A DNA stretch of 64,000 bases from Strongyloides papillosus. Lineage: Eukaryota; Nematoda; Chromadorea; Rhabditida; Strongyloididae. The stretch spans positions 62,001 through 126,000 of the forward strand of contig SRSI01000035.1 in the NCBI GenBank assembly GCA_005656395.1, in the 5' to 3' direction. Under the pieces are notes generated by a model, which did not search any database, had not been told where the DNA came from, and worked only from the letters and a program-made list of their open reading frames with translations. The position numbers were made by a program, and so were the translations under genes. Within the stretch, counting starts at the first letter, position 1. Each line of letters begins with the position of its first letter. Of the stretch, positions 10,748-24,421 are shown piece by piece.

Positions 10748-13700
10748 GATGCATTTAAATGGAGGGTGAGCCTTTAAATTTAAGGTTTTTAGAAATAAAA
10801 TTTTTGTTTTTATTATGTGGATAGATTTAAAAAAGAGTTAATATATTAATTTTTATGAATGGGCAACCCAATTTTAAACCAATCAACATATCAATAGACA
10901 CATTTAGTCCACTATAAAAATTACCACACTAAAAAAATAATATAATTATAGTATCAATTAATATACTAATAGGATTTTTATTTTGAAATAAAAGACTGGA
11001 TGAATTTTCCATTTTAATAATTTTATATATGATTGTGGTGCAAAGTTTTTAGTAAAATAAAAATCTTAAAAGTACAAAAGAAATATATTAGCTTTTAAAT
11101 TACCAAAAATAAAAGTCTAGTAAGATTAGGTTTTGATAGATTATAATAAATGAAGTTTATGGAATCTAAAAATCATTAATACTTTAAAGTTCATGCTGGC
11201 TGTACTTAAAAAAATCTTACTTAAATATAGAAAATGCAATTTAAAAATAATGAAAAAACATCATGAAAACTGTGCTTCTTACCTTAAATACATTTCTACC
11301 TAAAATTAAAAACAGCTCTAACTTCGTAAACAATTAATTCAAGGGAAAATATTTATCTTAAATTTCTTTTATATAATCTGTCAAATATTTATCATATTAT
11401 TATTAAATAATAGAAGAATTTTATATTTTTCGCTGCTTCTAATTCTAACTATAATTTTTATTTTCCGATTACCATTTAGCTGTTAAAATAAGGAGTTATT
11501 TTTATCTACAATATAAAATATATTCTTACATCAAATGTTTTCTTTAAATAAGGAAGGATAAGTAGATATTGTTAATTTAAAAAATTTTTTTTCATATTTC
11601 TCGGAATTTTTTTTTCATTAAATAATTTAATAGGGACATTAATATTGAAAATTGTCGTGATTAAATTCCTTATGAATCTTCACGTAACTTTTTGGTATTA
11701 AAGATAATTATTTCTAAGAATAGAAGTAGTAATTTTAAAAAAATAATATGATGTCGAGGAACTTCTAAATTTGATAACTGTGAGATTTTTTATTTATCAA
11801 TTAATGCTACAATTTCAATTCAATCAGCAATTGTCCTATTAGCATGTTTATAAAAATAACTTTGAGAAAAAATATTAAAACATTATAAAATTTAAGGTCC
11901 AATTTTTTTGCTTAATATTTTATAAATTTGTTTATTAAGATAAAAACTACATTTTCGTAATAATATGGTAATTCTTTTTTTGAAAATTAGAAAAACAAGA
12001 TCTAAAACACGTCTAATTTGTAGTTACAGTATTTTATCAAAAGAATAAATATACATAACAAATGTATAAACAAAAAAAAGCAATGAAAAATAAGTTAATC
12101 ACTCCTCAGTCATTTAATTAACCTTTGTCACTACGAAATTTAGATAATAGATTTCTAAAAAAAGTACAAAATAATAGAGTTATACATTTCAATATCTTTT
12201 TCGTACATAAAAAATAAATACAAAAATATTTTCTGTATTTTTTTTATCTTTGCATAGTACAAATATTAATTCTATCATTTGTTATCGTCAAATGTTGTTA
12301 TTTTAAAAATAAAAGTAAAATAGAACAACTACCAAAAGTGTTTCTTTTTTACTTAATGTGTATACATATTTAAATTACATTTTAAAGTAATTTTAAAAAG
12401 TACTTTAATTTCTCTTAACTCTTAATAAGGAAATAATTATTATTACTTTTAATAATAGAATCTTAGATATACAGGAATTTGAATAAATAAAAAAATTATT
12501 ACCTTCATAAAAAATAAAATTATTTATTAAATTGAAAAAAAATGTACGATAATGAAATTAAAATACAAGTCACGTAAAAATTTTGTGTAATTTCTACATA
12601 TAAATTCCCAGAAAAGAATATTACTATAAATATATCTCTACCATTATAATATAGTAATTATCAATCTAAGTGTAGTTTAAAAAATTATAAATTATATTAA
12701 TATATTGTAATTTTATATTCTATAAAAAAATCTCCAAAACAATACCCTAATTTTTCTATATTTTTTATAAACACCTTCTTGTGAATACATTACCATGTGA
12801 TTTACGACATATGAAAAAGTATCATAGATCAAAAAACTCCAAAATAGTTTCTGTTTATGCCGATATATTTAATAAAATTATTAGGATATATATAATTGGT
12901 TAACCTCAAAATTTACAAATATTTCACACATTGAAACTTTTTTTCAAGATTTGATATATCAGTAATAAAATTTTACATTAATATTAATACATGTCTAAAT
13001 TGGATAGTTTCCTAGGATTCGTGGGAAAATTTGAAACACAGTAAGAAGTATCAATATTAATTTCTATCTTTATCATTTTTTAGTAGTACTTATGGAAAAT
13101 TGAATAAAAATATGGTAACCCAAATTTACAATGTTGAGTACATAATTATCTTAAAAACCAACATTTCATCTTTTTTAAAACCTTCTAAAATCAAAACAAT
13201 CTTCAATTACACAGGGAAGAAACAAAAAACCTTTTTTAATGGTTTAACAAACAACTATATGAAACATCAAACAAAATAAAAAACAGTTTTTAAGTGGAAA
13301 AAATTTAATTTCAAATGAATACTGGTTGAAGCTTTTAGATATATGGGAAATCTGATTGATGTTATTAAATGATAAACTTCATCAAATACCGTGAAAATAC
13401 TATTACACTTCAAAGGAACTCAAAGCTAATCCGATGAAAAATTGATTAAACCTTTTTATTAGAATTATTTACTATTTTTTAAATTTATGACATCATCCAG
13501 TCTAATCAGGATGCGGTGGTAGCTTTTAAAATCAATACGCCCACAAAAGTTCTTTAATTAAATTGATATCAAATTAAAATTTTTTTAAAAAGTTCTACCT
13601 CTCACAAAGATTGCTTTTGGAGTTGTGTATATTGGTATAGTAGTGTTGGGAAATCGTTTTGGTGTAATTTTTTAGAAAAATATGATGTTATTTTTATGAT

Positions 13701-13899
13701 TATAAATGCAGAAAATGTACTTATTAATTAGCTAACCATTCTGATAATATTTTTATCCTTTTTTTTCTACCTCATTATACCTTTTGTTCCGTTACTTTCA
13801 ACTTATTTTTTTCTTTCATTTAAAAATTTCTTATATCCGCTCCATTGTTATTTTGATTATTTTTAAAAAATGGTATTATCAATTTTGTAGGTTTAAAAA
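10748..13899. other. AT-rich intergenic DNA, 3.1 kb
   Basis: No gene, tRNA or repeat recognised. The last 20 bases (AATTTTGTAG and following) hold the splice acceptor in front of rpl-35. Confidence 0.6.
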
Positions 13900-14383
13900 A
13901 TGTCTGACTCCATTATTCGTGCCAGTGAACTTCGCACCAAGAAGAAGGATGAGCTCATGAAGACTCTTGTTGAACAAAAAGCTACTCTTGCTTCTTTAAG
14001 AGTAAGTTTATAAAAAAGTAGAACAATGACCATAATTTGAATGTCAATTATTATAGGTTGCTCAAGTTACTGGAGGTGCTGCTTCAAAGCTTTCCAAAAT
14101 CCGTGTTGTCCGTAAAAACATCGCTCGTATCTTGACAATCCTCAGCCAAACAGAAAGACAAGAATTGAGAAAATACTACAAGGTACTTGTATAACTCCTT
14201 TATCATAAAGTTAATTAAAAATATTATTTGTAGGGAAAGAAATACCTTCCAACAGAGCTCCGTGCCAAGAAGACTCGTGCCATGCGCAAGGGACTTACAA
14301 AACACGAACTTAACTTGAAATCAGCTAAACAATTGGCTAAGCTCCGTGCTTTCCCAAAACGTGTCTTCGCCCTTAAAGCTTGA
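13900..14383 (+). CDS. rpl-35: 60S ribosomal protein L35 (uL29), 125 aa
   Basis: Three exons: 13900-14001, 14057-14182 and 14234-14383, with introns of 55 and 51 nt, all at codon boundaries. The product matches eukaryotic L35 throughout: [10 protein letters not shown] at residue 10, [14 protein letters not shown] in the centre, [13 protein letters not shown], then a basic C-terminus ending RVFALKA. At 125 aa it is close to the usual 123. It is a structural protein of the large subunit near the peptide exit tunnel. A TTTTGTAG acceptor ends 10 bases before the ATG, consistent with trans-splicing. Codons use more C and G than the neighbours, as expected for a highly expressed gene. An AATAAA lies about 50 bases after the stop. 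Confidence 0.97.
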
Positions 14384-16810
14384 GCACTATGAATAATTGT
14401 TTTTGACTTCACTATTGTTTGTTTTGATAAATAAATTTTTGTTATCCAGAAAGTTTGTTTCTAGTTTGTTCTAATGACCTTAGAAAATACGAAATCCCTG
14501 TGGTTGTGTAAATCATTTTTTTATATTCTCAAATTGAAGACAAGTCAATTTATTTTGATAAAAAATAATTTTTTTATTTCCCTTCAAATTTTTATCTCAT
14601 CCCATTGGTTTTTATATGGAGAGATATTTTTAAATGTGTACACTATTTAAAATATTTATTTACTTCCTCTATTATATTACTTTTTTATTAGAAAGAAAAT
14701 TTTTATAAAAGTTAAATATGTTCTATTGGTGAAAGGAAGAATAAAGAACTTCTTGTGGATGGAAATTTCATTAACAGACACATCATAAAATACATTTTTT
14801 ATGTTAATTTTTATCACACCGAAAGTGTATTAACATAATTGAAATGTAAAGTTGTATAAAGAAGGTTTATCAAATCCTTTTATCCTCTGAGAGTTAATTA
14901 AAAGAGATAATATTTATAAAAATGTTTGATAATATATATATTTTTTCATTTGTTTAATTGAAATTAAGATAAAAGCTAGTTATTTTTTCATATATTTTTA
15001 ATTCAAATGCATTTGGTACCTTCTAGTTTATGCATTAAATATCCTGATAAATCATTTGTTTTGACATCATCGCTTTTACAGTTAAAATATTAGACTTGAT
15101 ATTCGAGCTTTTCTTATTATGTAATACTGTTTAAGAAATGTATTTTTAGTTATTAATTGATTTTCTTAGATATGTATTTTTAGACTGCTATTTTTATAAG
15201 TTAATTATTCGTGTATAATTATTGAATGATAACATTTTTTCATTGTGAAACTTTATTCTGTAAAAGGTATAAATACTTTTTTCCTGTATCCTATCCAAAA
15301 AACGTCATTCACCATTGTTCATAGTACATTAATTTGCTATTTTTTATTAAGATAAAAAAAATTAATCCTTTATTTTAATATTTAGATTTCAAATAGGAAA
15401 AAGTTCATATACAAAGCAAGAGGTATTGATAGACTTCAACTCCACTATATTCATCTTTCAATAAATGTTTATTTCCGAAAACATTTATATTTCGCGATAT
15501 GTTGTCATACTACATATCTATACATTTTTTCTATCAAAAAGATAGTTTACATTTTAATTTAGATTAAGGAGGGTTAGGAAATATGATAGGATATCACATA
15601 GCAGCACTCCTACTTGATATAATTGTCACATACTATTAGTTTGTAATTTTATTTTTTTTAGTTATCTACAAAAAAAATCATCCCCTTTAGACTTATATTT
15701 ATTTTAGCGACAAATCATTTGTTTTTTATGACCTAATCATTAATAACACATTTACAAAGTGTATAGCTGCTTGCTTGATTTTTGTTAGTTTTTCATGGAA
15801 TTTGTAGAAATTTATGTTATATATAAAGAAAAGTATTACGTCCATTATAACGTTTGTTTTAATAAATGTCATGCTAATGAGGTATTAATGAATTCTAATA
15901 AATGCTATACTAGTGAGATATTTGCTAATTATCGGTTATTGTTCCAGTGCTCTATTATTTACTTAGATTACAATTTTTTTAGTATGCCTTTTAATTGATT
16001 ATCCTATGGTAAATATCTTTACTTAAGTACAATTATATATTCATTATATGTAACTTTTTCTCATGGCTTGTAAAAAATTATAACACTCAGAACATTTCAA
16101 ATTTAAAATTCTCTTACTTTTTAAACAAGTAATTTTCTTTTCAAAAAAATAAAGATTTTAGTATGTTAGGAGTCCTTTAGACATTAAAATTCAATGCTTT
16201 TTTTGTATGAGAATAAATTATTTCCAAGTGATGTGTAAAAGTGCATATTCCATATTTTGTTTAGTATTTTTTTTCTATACTAATGCATAAAATACATTAT
16301 TTTATCTTGTATTTATAAAAATATTTATTTATAGGACAAATTTCCTGTTAACTGATAACTTTAAATGATATATGTATGTGTATATCAATAATAACTAGTG
16401 GAAAAAATTTAATTGAACTAATCTTATATCAATGATATGTTGAAACAATAGTAGATGCTATACTGTATCTTGTTACTAATCTATTACGTTAGAGTGTACC
16501 GAAAGATTGTAGATTTCTTTCAATTAATACTTATTTTTAATAAGCAAAACTTTTATCTCTCCAAAAAACAACGCTTTTCAACTTCTTAAGATAGGTCTTA
16601 TTATAGCATCTCAGAATACTACTTTTTTAATTTATGCAATGATTAAATATTATCATGTGTTGCTTGTCTAATTTTTATTTCTAGCCATACTCAATATATT
16701 ATTTAGCACTTTATGTTTATAATTGTATACTACACTTTATCACCGTTAATCTACATACTTATTTTTTACATTACTTTTGTATTAACTTTAGCATTATTTT
16801 AGTTTATAAA
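14384..16810. other. Intergenic, 2.4 kb
   Basis: No convincing gene. The 67-codon frame at 15795-15998 has AT-driven composition and an internal near-repeat (AATAAATG...GAGGTATT). The final bases GCATTATTTTAG form the splice acceptor before the next start codon. Confidence 0.55.
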
Positions 16811-18414
16811 ATGGTTGAACTTGTAACGTCCTATAGTAATCGAGAGGTTCTTGAATCTCACTATGTTTATATACCAAATCATTGTTGTGGTTTAATAATT
16901 GGAAGAAAAGGTCAAACAATAAAACGATTAGAGGTAATAATTTAATATAAAATAAACAATCCTATTAAAAACAACTCTTTTAGGCTTTCTCTGGTGCAAA
17001 GTTGAGTTTTCAAAATAAAAATGCAAATTTCACACATACACCTTTAAAAATTTTTGGTTCCATGGCAGCAATACATAATGCTCGTGTATGTATTAATAAT
17101 ATACTCTTTGCAAATAATGAAAGATATTTACTACTACAACAATCTTTATCCATGAACTCACCTCAAGGTAATCATTATCTACACCAATTCGATAATATTA
17201 TATATGAGGGTATTCACCCTTTTCCTTCTTCACTTAACACAAACACTTCATATGAAACTGATCTCTCGAAATTTTTATTTCACAGAAATTATATTAATGA
17301 TTTTGATAGATTTTTTGCAAGAATGCTCATGACAGGTGCTTATAATGGCATTTACGAAGTTTTTAATAACTTACCAAATGAATTGTGGTATATAATTTTA
17401 AGCTATATTCCAAGTGACAGTAATAATGCTATGGAATTATTAAGATTACGCCGAGTCTCCAGAAGGTGGAACGACATCATTGTCAATCTATGTCGTAGAC
17501 ATGATTATAAAGTAACAAAAAAATTAATGAAAATTGAATGTATTTCATATGACAGTGAAGATTTCCAAGAATCAATTTTGAATATCTCAGAACACAAATG
17601 TAGTGGGGGAATAAATTTAATGGTAAAAGATTTACATAAATATATAAGATTTCTAAATTTCAAAGGAAAATTAGTCTTCTCTGAAAGTGGTGCAATGAAT
17701 GAGTATATCTTTGAGTGTCTTTTACAATATAAAAAGTACATTCAACCAAGAACTGTAACATTTACTGGTAGATTAATTAATAAAAATAAACGGGGTATGC
17801 TTGCATTCCTGGGAATGATACCAAATATAGAGAAATTACATTTTCAGTGGTGTGAACCACAAACCAATTTCTTTGATGATAATTTTCTTATAGTCTGCCC
17901 GGATATGAAAGGCTTTTTAGTACAACAAACAAATAGAAGTCTTCGTGCTAGACCAAGAATTAATTTTACTATGGAAGGATTAACACAGGCTATCTCATTA
18001 AAAACTGATTATATTTTCATTCCATTTGTACGTAATTTAAGAGAGGGTACTGCCCAAACGATGATGGAGAAGTATTTTAGACTTTGTGATGGTCAAAGAA
18101 AGAAGTATATGGCTATGATTTCTGTTGGACATTTTAAGAGGCATCAAATTAATGCGACACTCGATAATCTTGGATGGATAACGAGAGATGATAACACAAC
18201 ATTGGCGTATCAAATTCCAAGACCAAATTTGATTAAAAGAGATCTACCCATATTTTTTCATTCCGTTGACTGTACCGGAACATTAATTATCACAACATAC
18301 AACAATGGTGATAGATTCGGAAGGTATGGTGCACCAATGCTTCATTTTAATAATAGATCAGAATTTACTGTCAACGAAAAATCGATGACATGGAATATAC
18401 ATAGTGATATTTGA
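16811..18414 (+). CDS. KH-domain plus F-box protein, 517 aa
   Basis: Exons 16811-16933 and 16984-18414, with a 50-nt GTAATA...TTTTAG intron at phase 0. The N-terminus (about 15-80) is a KH RNA-binding module: IPNHCCGLIIGRKGQTIKRL, with the GRKG loop at 31-34, then a beta-strand and a final helix containing A-x-x-NARVCINNIL. An F-box follows at about 167-215 (NLPNELWYIILSYIP, then RLRRVSRRWNDII). The C-terminal 300 residues resemble the divergent ligand-binding regions of nematode F-box proteins but show no clear repeat. F-box proteins link substrates to SKP1-cullin-1 ubiquitin ligases; a KH domain would add RNA or RNP recognition. The two-domain combination is seen directly; the function is inferred. 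An ATTTTAG acceptor ends 8 bases before the ATG. Confidence 0.85.
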
Positions 18415-19354
18415 ATCTTTATTCGACATACAACTGATATTTTTTAAAAAATATTAATAATGGATGAGTATTTAGTCAATTAATAATTTATTTAATATTT
18501 ACAAAGGAAAATTATACATTATTTAATGTTTTACATTGCCTGAAATTCGTAAGATTAATGGTGATTGAAAAATATTCATTATCAATCATATACTCAAAAG
18601 TTGATGGTTATCACTAATATTAAATACCATAAAAAGAATACTTTATATTGATTATAGAGTTGCATAGTTTTAGTTTTTATTCATATCTCATTTTTTGCCA
18701 TTTCTCATTAACTATTTATTTTGAATTTTTCTATAATAAAGTAATCAATTATTTTTTTGTTGTATTTATGTAAGAAATATACTGGTAATTTTGTAAATAA
18801 AATTTGATATCAATTTTTATCAAATGAATAATTATAATTACTTTCACTTCTATCTTTAGGTTAAAAACATCATCAAAAAAGAAATTAATGTTATCCTTAT
18901 AAAGTTCATTTTAAATTTTCATTTGTGATCTCCTACAATTTATGGCTATGGGAGGAGTATAAAACACTTTAAAGGGTAGATAATAAAGTCACTTAAAATT
19001 AATACAAAATGACATTCTATTTTTTTATTCATAAAATTTAAACTTTTATTATTAATTTTAGAAGTGTAAAAAAATAAAATATAAAAATTTCAATAAACTA
19101 ACATTATTTGTAATATAGATATTTAAAAAATTTGTATCATACATTGATATCTTCCCTTTTTTGATGTACTTTTATGAAAAGTTCGAATTTTTGTAGAAGT
19201 GAAGGATGAAAACAGTTATTTTTAAATTGACTATAACAATACAAAAATAAATGTACTGTTGATTGAGTATAAGTGATAAATAATAAAATATGTTTACAAA
19301 AATATATATAATGTATATATATATGACAAAGTAGTTTTTTCCAATATTCATTTT
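18415..19354. other. Convergent 3' intergenic region
   Basis: Lies between the 3' ends of the KH/F-box gene and the SDR gene. Apart from a short AT dinucleotide run near 19305-19325, nothing was seen. Confidence 0.55.
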
Positions 19355-20538
19355 TTATAATGGATCATGTTTGAAATTAAGGAATTTTAAGGCTTGTTTA
19401 AATACACCCACAGTTTGAAGGCACTTTAAGTTATAACAGAAAAATGATAATCGTCCTGGAATAAATACTTCGAATCTTTCTTTTAATATACCATCTATTG
19501 CTGAATCAACACACTCCTCAACTGAAATGACATCAAAAAATCTAGAAAGTATAAGAAAAAAATCATATTTTCAATATAAATAAAGTATATAATCTTACGT
19601 GCTATATGGATCTTTAATTTGATTTGTAACAAGTGACGTTTTAACAAAATAAGGATGAATAATTGTTGTAATGATATTATCATAACCACCATCTATCAAT
19701 TCAACTCTAACCGATTCAAGGAAACCTCTTATAGCAAACTTAGCAGTACAATAAGCACTACCACAATAATCTCCAAAAAAAGAACAAATCGAACCTATAA
19801 AAACAATTTGCCCTCTATTAATCTCCATCATCTCTTTAATAAAAGTTTTGGTTGTCAATATATATCCCAAAATATTTACATCATTACTTATTCTGTAGTC
19901 ATTTTCTGTTAAATCTTTTAATTCACCCATTTTAAGGATGGCAGCATTACATACTAGTATATCAATTCTCCCCAACTTGGGGTTACTTAGAATCTCTTTT
20001 TTCACTTCATTTAGATCATCACTACTTGTTACATTACATTTATAGAAATATACATTACCACCACTTGCTGTAATCTCTTCTTTTGCTCTTAATCCTTCTT
20101 TTTCATTAACATCTAATATTATCACTTTACATTTCTCGTTAATAGCCATTTTTTCTGCTAATCGTCTACCAATTCCCATTGCACCACCAGTTATAAGGAT
20201 AGTCTAAATGTTATGATAAGTCTAAAAACCATTAATCCACCATCTTACCTGCCCTTCAACATTTTTCCTCTTTAAACAAAAAAATCTCGGAACATCCTTC
20301 GTTAAAAATAAAAAAACATAAATAAAAAAAAATCTTATAGAAAGTAAAATCTGTCTCCAAATAGATTCACAACCCTTTTGCTTTTTAATTTTTGCAGACA
20401 TATCATCATCTAAATATAGTAAAAATAAAAGTATATTTAATACTAGTGGTATTTTATAAACCCCATTTATGGTGACAACTAAAAAAAACACTTACTTTGT
20501 TTAAATTTTTTATCTACATCAATAGCATGAAATTTCAT
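19355..20538 (-). CDS. Membrane-anchored short-chain dehydrogenase (SDR16C/RDH10-like), 331 aa
   Basis: Four exons: 20538-20496, 20409-20249, 20203-19599 and 19541-19355. All phases agree and introns are 45-86 nt. A hydrophobic anchor (about 29-47) precedes KNVEGQTILITGG. The NAD(P)-binding motif TGGAMGIG is at 73-80 and VCNAA is the NNAG-equivalent. The catalytic Ser is at about 206 and Y-x-x-x-K at 219/223 (YCTAK). The N-terminal helix plus this order match retinol dehydrogenase 10, 17-beta-HSD11/13 and the nematode dhs-3/dhs-4 group, which sit in ER or lipid-droplet membranes and oxidise or reduce retinoid, sterol or other lipid substrates. The substrate cannot be told from sequence. It is downstream of the CYK-4-like gene on the same strand, but about 900 bp away, so an operon is unlikely. 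Confidence 0.9.
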
Positions 20539-21449
20539 TATATTTTTAATATAGTAAAAAGTAACAAAAAGTTAGATCTAAAATTATATAAGGTATGATG
20601 ATGGGTAGTAAGAGATTATTTTTTTAGAAAAAAGAAATATATGAATTTTTAAAAGTTTAAATGTTCTTTTACACGTTCACGAGATTGATGGTGTTTTTGA
20701 TATTATTATCTTATATCAATTATCTTAGTTTAAAATTATATAAATTATAGATTGGTAGTTAAAATATTAATGTGAAATTTTAGAAATAATTTTATAAAGG
20801 TAAAATATTCTATATATATGTGATAAGTAAAAGTTAATAACAATGGGAAGTACTTATATGTTTTTATAAAGAAATTCAAATTTTATACTTCCTTTTAAAT
20901 AGTATTATAAAATTATATTAACTCTTTTTAATAATAAAGAAAGAAACTTTCATCAAATATGAGAGATGCATAAAAGATATAAAATTTTAATAGAAAATAA
21001 TTATTCAATCATATAAAATTAATCCACTTTATAATTAGTTAATTTAAATTTACTAACAAAAATACTATCCTGTAGATCAATGAAACTTCATATCCCAAAC
21101 CGTAGAAGGATTTACTTCATCACCCTAACTACTTACCACTTTCTAAAATTTACTACCCATTTTACGTTACTACTACTCCATTTATCTACAAATAATATTA
21201 AGCAAAAAATTGTCAAAAAAAGAAAAAAAACAAGTTTAAAATTAATTTCACGATTAATAGACACTCCATATAAGATTTTAAAAGTAATATTTTCATACCC
21301 TTTCATATTCTCTATTATTAAATAATATACATTCATTTACATATCGAGTAATTAAATTACCTTTATTTCAACAAAAAAAATTAATTAAAATATATAACAA
21401 CTAAGAGGTGCAAAAAAATATATACTAATTATGTATATTTTAATTAAAA
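20539..21449. other. Intergenic, 0.9 kb
   Basis: The overlapping frames near 21080-21336 on both strands have no homology that could be recognised and appear to be chance. No RNA gene seen. Confidence 0.5.
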
Positions 21450-23067
21450 TTATCTCCAAGGACTTTTTTTTAATATACTTTTCCTATCTCGTGATGACTT
21501 GGGTGTTTCAAATTTCTCAGATTGTCTTGGTATGAAGTTTGATTTTTTGACTAAACTTAATCTGGGAATCTTTTTTTCCTTCATCTGGATCCTAAGGATG
21601 GGTGTGAAGATTTTTTGATCCTCATCTTTTTCCTTTAATATTTTTACTAAACTTTCTGATGTTATGTCTGTTAATAGACTTTTAACGACCTTTTTACCTA
21701 ATACTTCCTCGTTTATAATACCATTAGTGATGGATGATCTACCAGAACTTAATAGTATTTGCCACAACTCTTTTGTTAACTCATCTCTCGTCCCTATTGG
21801 AGACAAACTTCTTTTTATGTATTTTTTCCAATGTAATATTAAAAGTGTCAGTGAATGTTTATTTGGTAGTGGGAGATCTTTAATTGCTTTGAGAAGATCA
21901 TCTTTTGAGGTAAAATAAATAAATTCCTTATAACTTGATGGTGGGATTAGAGTTTCGCTTAACTCGGATAAGAATAAGAGAACTGTATATGCGATACATT
22001 TTGGGGAGTATCTTGATAGATCTGGTAACCTCCGTTGATGGAATGATTTTAATAAATCTTTTGAGGTACTCTTTTCTTGTGAAGTTAATTTTGATTTGTT
22101 ATACAGATCAGCTGAATTAATAAGACAATTTTCGTTTAAATAATGTATACAATTTTGAATGATATGTGGTACACAATATCCATTGAAATCTTCTGTAATT
22201 TCGGGACAAAAATATGATATTCTATGTCTCTCGCTTTTACTCTCATTCTCCTTGGCATCTTTTCGTCTTCTCATAAAACATGGATCCTCCTCAACCTGAT
22301 GGAGACACTTCTCATGAACAGTAACCAAGCAACCCAAACACCTTAGTTTTGTTTTTGCAAAAGTAATACTTTTCTTACAAACATCACAAGATTCAGAGAT
22401 TAAATTTGTTATCACTTCAAAGCAATGATGTGTTACAGGTATTTCCGGTGCTATTTTTGTAATCATAATACTAGCTATAGATGTTGATCTTTTTAAAGTA
22501 GGTGTTCCTTCCATAATAATATTATCATTTCCTTTATTATTGTCATAATAATTAACTTTTTCACATATTTTGGTTTTCATTTCAAGTTTATTAACTTTTT
22601 CTTTTAGTTCTTTATTCTCACTTACTAATTTTTTATTTTCCTCCTCGTTATCAAATTTTTTATTCAATATTATATTACATTTTCTGAGATCCTCCAATTT
22701 ATTATGAAGTTTTTTATTCTCATCTTTTAACACCTCATTTTCCTGTTTTAATTTATCTTCCTTGTTATCAAATTTTTTATCCAATATTATATTATGCTTT
22801 TGAAGATCATCTAATTCATCATAAAGTTTTTTGTTCTCATCTTTTAACACTTCATTTTCCTGTTTTAATTTAAATATATAATCGTATAATGATCTAAAAA
22901 AATTGTAACGTAAAAAAAGGTATCACAACTTACTTTTGGTCATCACGTTGTTTTATCAACAGCTTATGAGCACTTGATAGTTCTTCGATTAAAAAATTAA
23001 CGGCATCCGTGGTGTTGTCTGTGGATGACAAAGTTGCGTAAAACCTCAATGTTTCCACTGTATCCAT
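21450..23067 (-). CDS. CYK-4/RacGAP1-like centralspindlin protein with degenerate GAP domain, 525 aa
   Basis: Exons 23067-22934 and 22893-21450, with a 40-nt GTAAGT...TTTTAG intron and matching phase. The order is a short N-terminus, a long coiled coil (about 45-155) containing a 39-residue internal duplication, a C1 domain (about 200-250, with the full H-C-C-C-C-H-C-C pattern), then a RhoGAP-like domain (about 286-460) and a basic Ser/Arg tail. This architecture is that of MgcRacGAP/CYK-4, which with kinesin-6 forms centralspindlin and controls RhoA at the cleavage furrow. The family has 630-680 residues, so this copy is short. The GAP arginine finger position reads DLYNKSK instead of LYRISG. 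The K-x-x-LR-x-L motif and the conserved Asn are also not retained. GTPase activation is therefore unlikely; a scaffold role is inferred. Confidence 0.85.
22710..22895 (-). repeat. 117-bp tandem duplication in coiled-coil coding region
   Basis: Two adjacent 117-bp units encode nearly the same 39 residues, each starting QENEVLKDENKKL and containing a NIIL-x-KKFDN segment. The heptad register is kept because 39 residues are close to whole heptad turns. Confidence 0.75.
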
Positions 23068-24421
23068 ATTTTAAAATTTTTATATACAATCCTTGAAAAG
23101 TTTGAATAAAGGAATATGTACTACAATCCATTAATGACACTTTATATATTAATGAATTGCCCTCAAAACTTTTAAATCAAACAGTGTTAAAAGCATATTG
23201 TTTATATAAAAGATAGATTTAATATTTTAAAATAGTAGGGTAATTAGAAGGAGTATTCCATGCTGTGTTTACAAAAAAAGAAGCGGAAAGAGGCATAATT
23301 TTTTGCATAACATATGTTTGTGTTTTCAGGTGTAATCGGAAATATTTTCTAACGTTTTGTATCGTATTTATTATTAATATGGTTGCTTTAATTCAGTGAT
23401 CATCAAAAGAAAAACAATACTGTTTCACCTGAAGATATGTAAACAAGTAGAGTTTTTTTGATACTATTAGTAATATTTAAAAAATTATTATTTAGTACTT
23501 TATCAAATTTATTTATCAAGTCACGTTAAACACATTAATAACGACTTTTTTTTCATATGTAAATAAAAAGTTTCTAATTTTAATGTTGTATTTTTTTAGA
23601 ATATTTAAAAAACCTGTCACATTTTATTTGGAATTGATTGTCAGAATTTTGAAAGTACTCATAAATTCCATTATTCTTATCATTGTTTGTCCTTAACTTT
23701 GAGAAGTTTTAACAAAGTATAACTTTTTTTGAAATGGAATGATGAATTAAAAAAGTGCCTACGGAATAACAAATGGATTTTTCAATAACTCTCTATCATT
23801 ATGTAAACAATTTCCTAAAATTTATTTATTCCTATTACTTTTTCTCACTTAACGTAAATCAAAAATATTTCGATCTTAAAATAACTTTGTCTAGTACAAT
23901 AACCATAAATCAACACAAACTTTTTATGTGTAATTAATGATTATTGGGCATATAAAATTGTTTTAATCTTTGAAATGTCAGTGGTAATTGGATCTCATTA
24001 TATTAATTCTCGTTTAAATTTTCACATATCAATATCATCCAACAGGTTGTTACACTTTTTTTATAGCACTTACAATTCATTTCCTTTTTACAGGGAAAAT
24101 TTTACCTTGAAGGCACGATAGTATAATTAAATTAAAAAAAAACACTTCATTTAATTGAAATGTCATTCATATACTATCTGAACATCTTAAAAACGCAAAA
24201 AAACCATCGAAAATAGTTACAGGAATTTAATTCTCAACAATTAAATTCAAACAACATCACTGAAAAATTAAAAAAGATATCTCAATAATAATTTACACAA
24301 AAAAGTAAAAACATTGTTTAAAATTATATTAATCATGATTTTTTTTAACAATTGCCTACACAAAAGAAGGAAAAATTGTCTACAATGGTATAATAATGTC
24401 TAAAGAAAAACTAACATCAAT
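23068..24421. other. Intergenic, 1.35 kb
   Basis: Upstream region of the CYK-4-like gene and 3' flank of VDAC. No gene seen. A TATATAAAAA sits about 15 bases before the CYK-4-like ATG, which is too close to act as its TATA box. Confidence 0.5.

Noticed and set aside
15795..15998. 67-codon frame with internal near-repeat
   Set aside because: AT-rich chance frame without domain or signal peptide. The near-repeat is only about 25 bp long.
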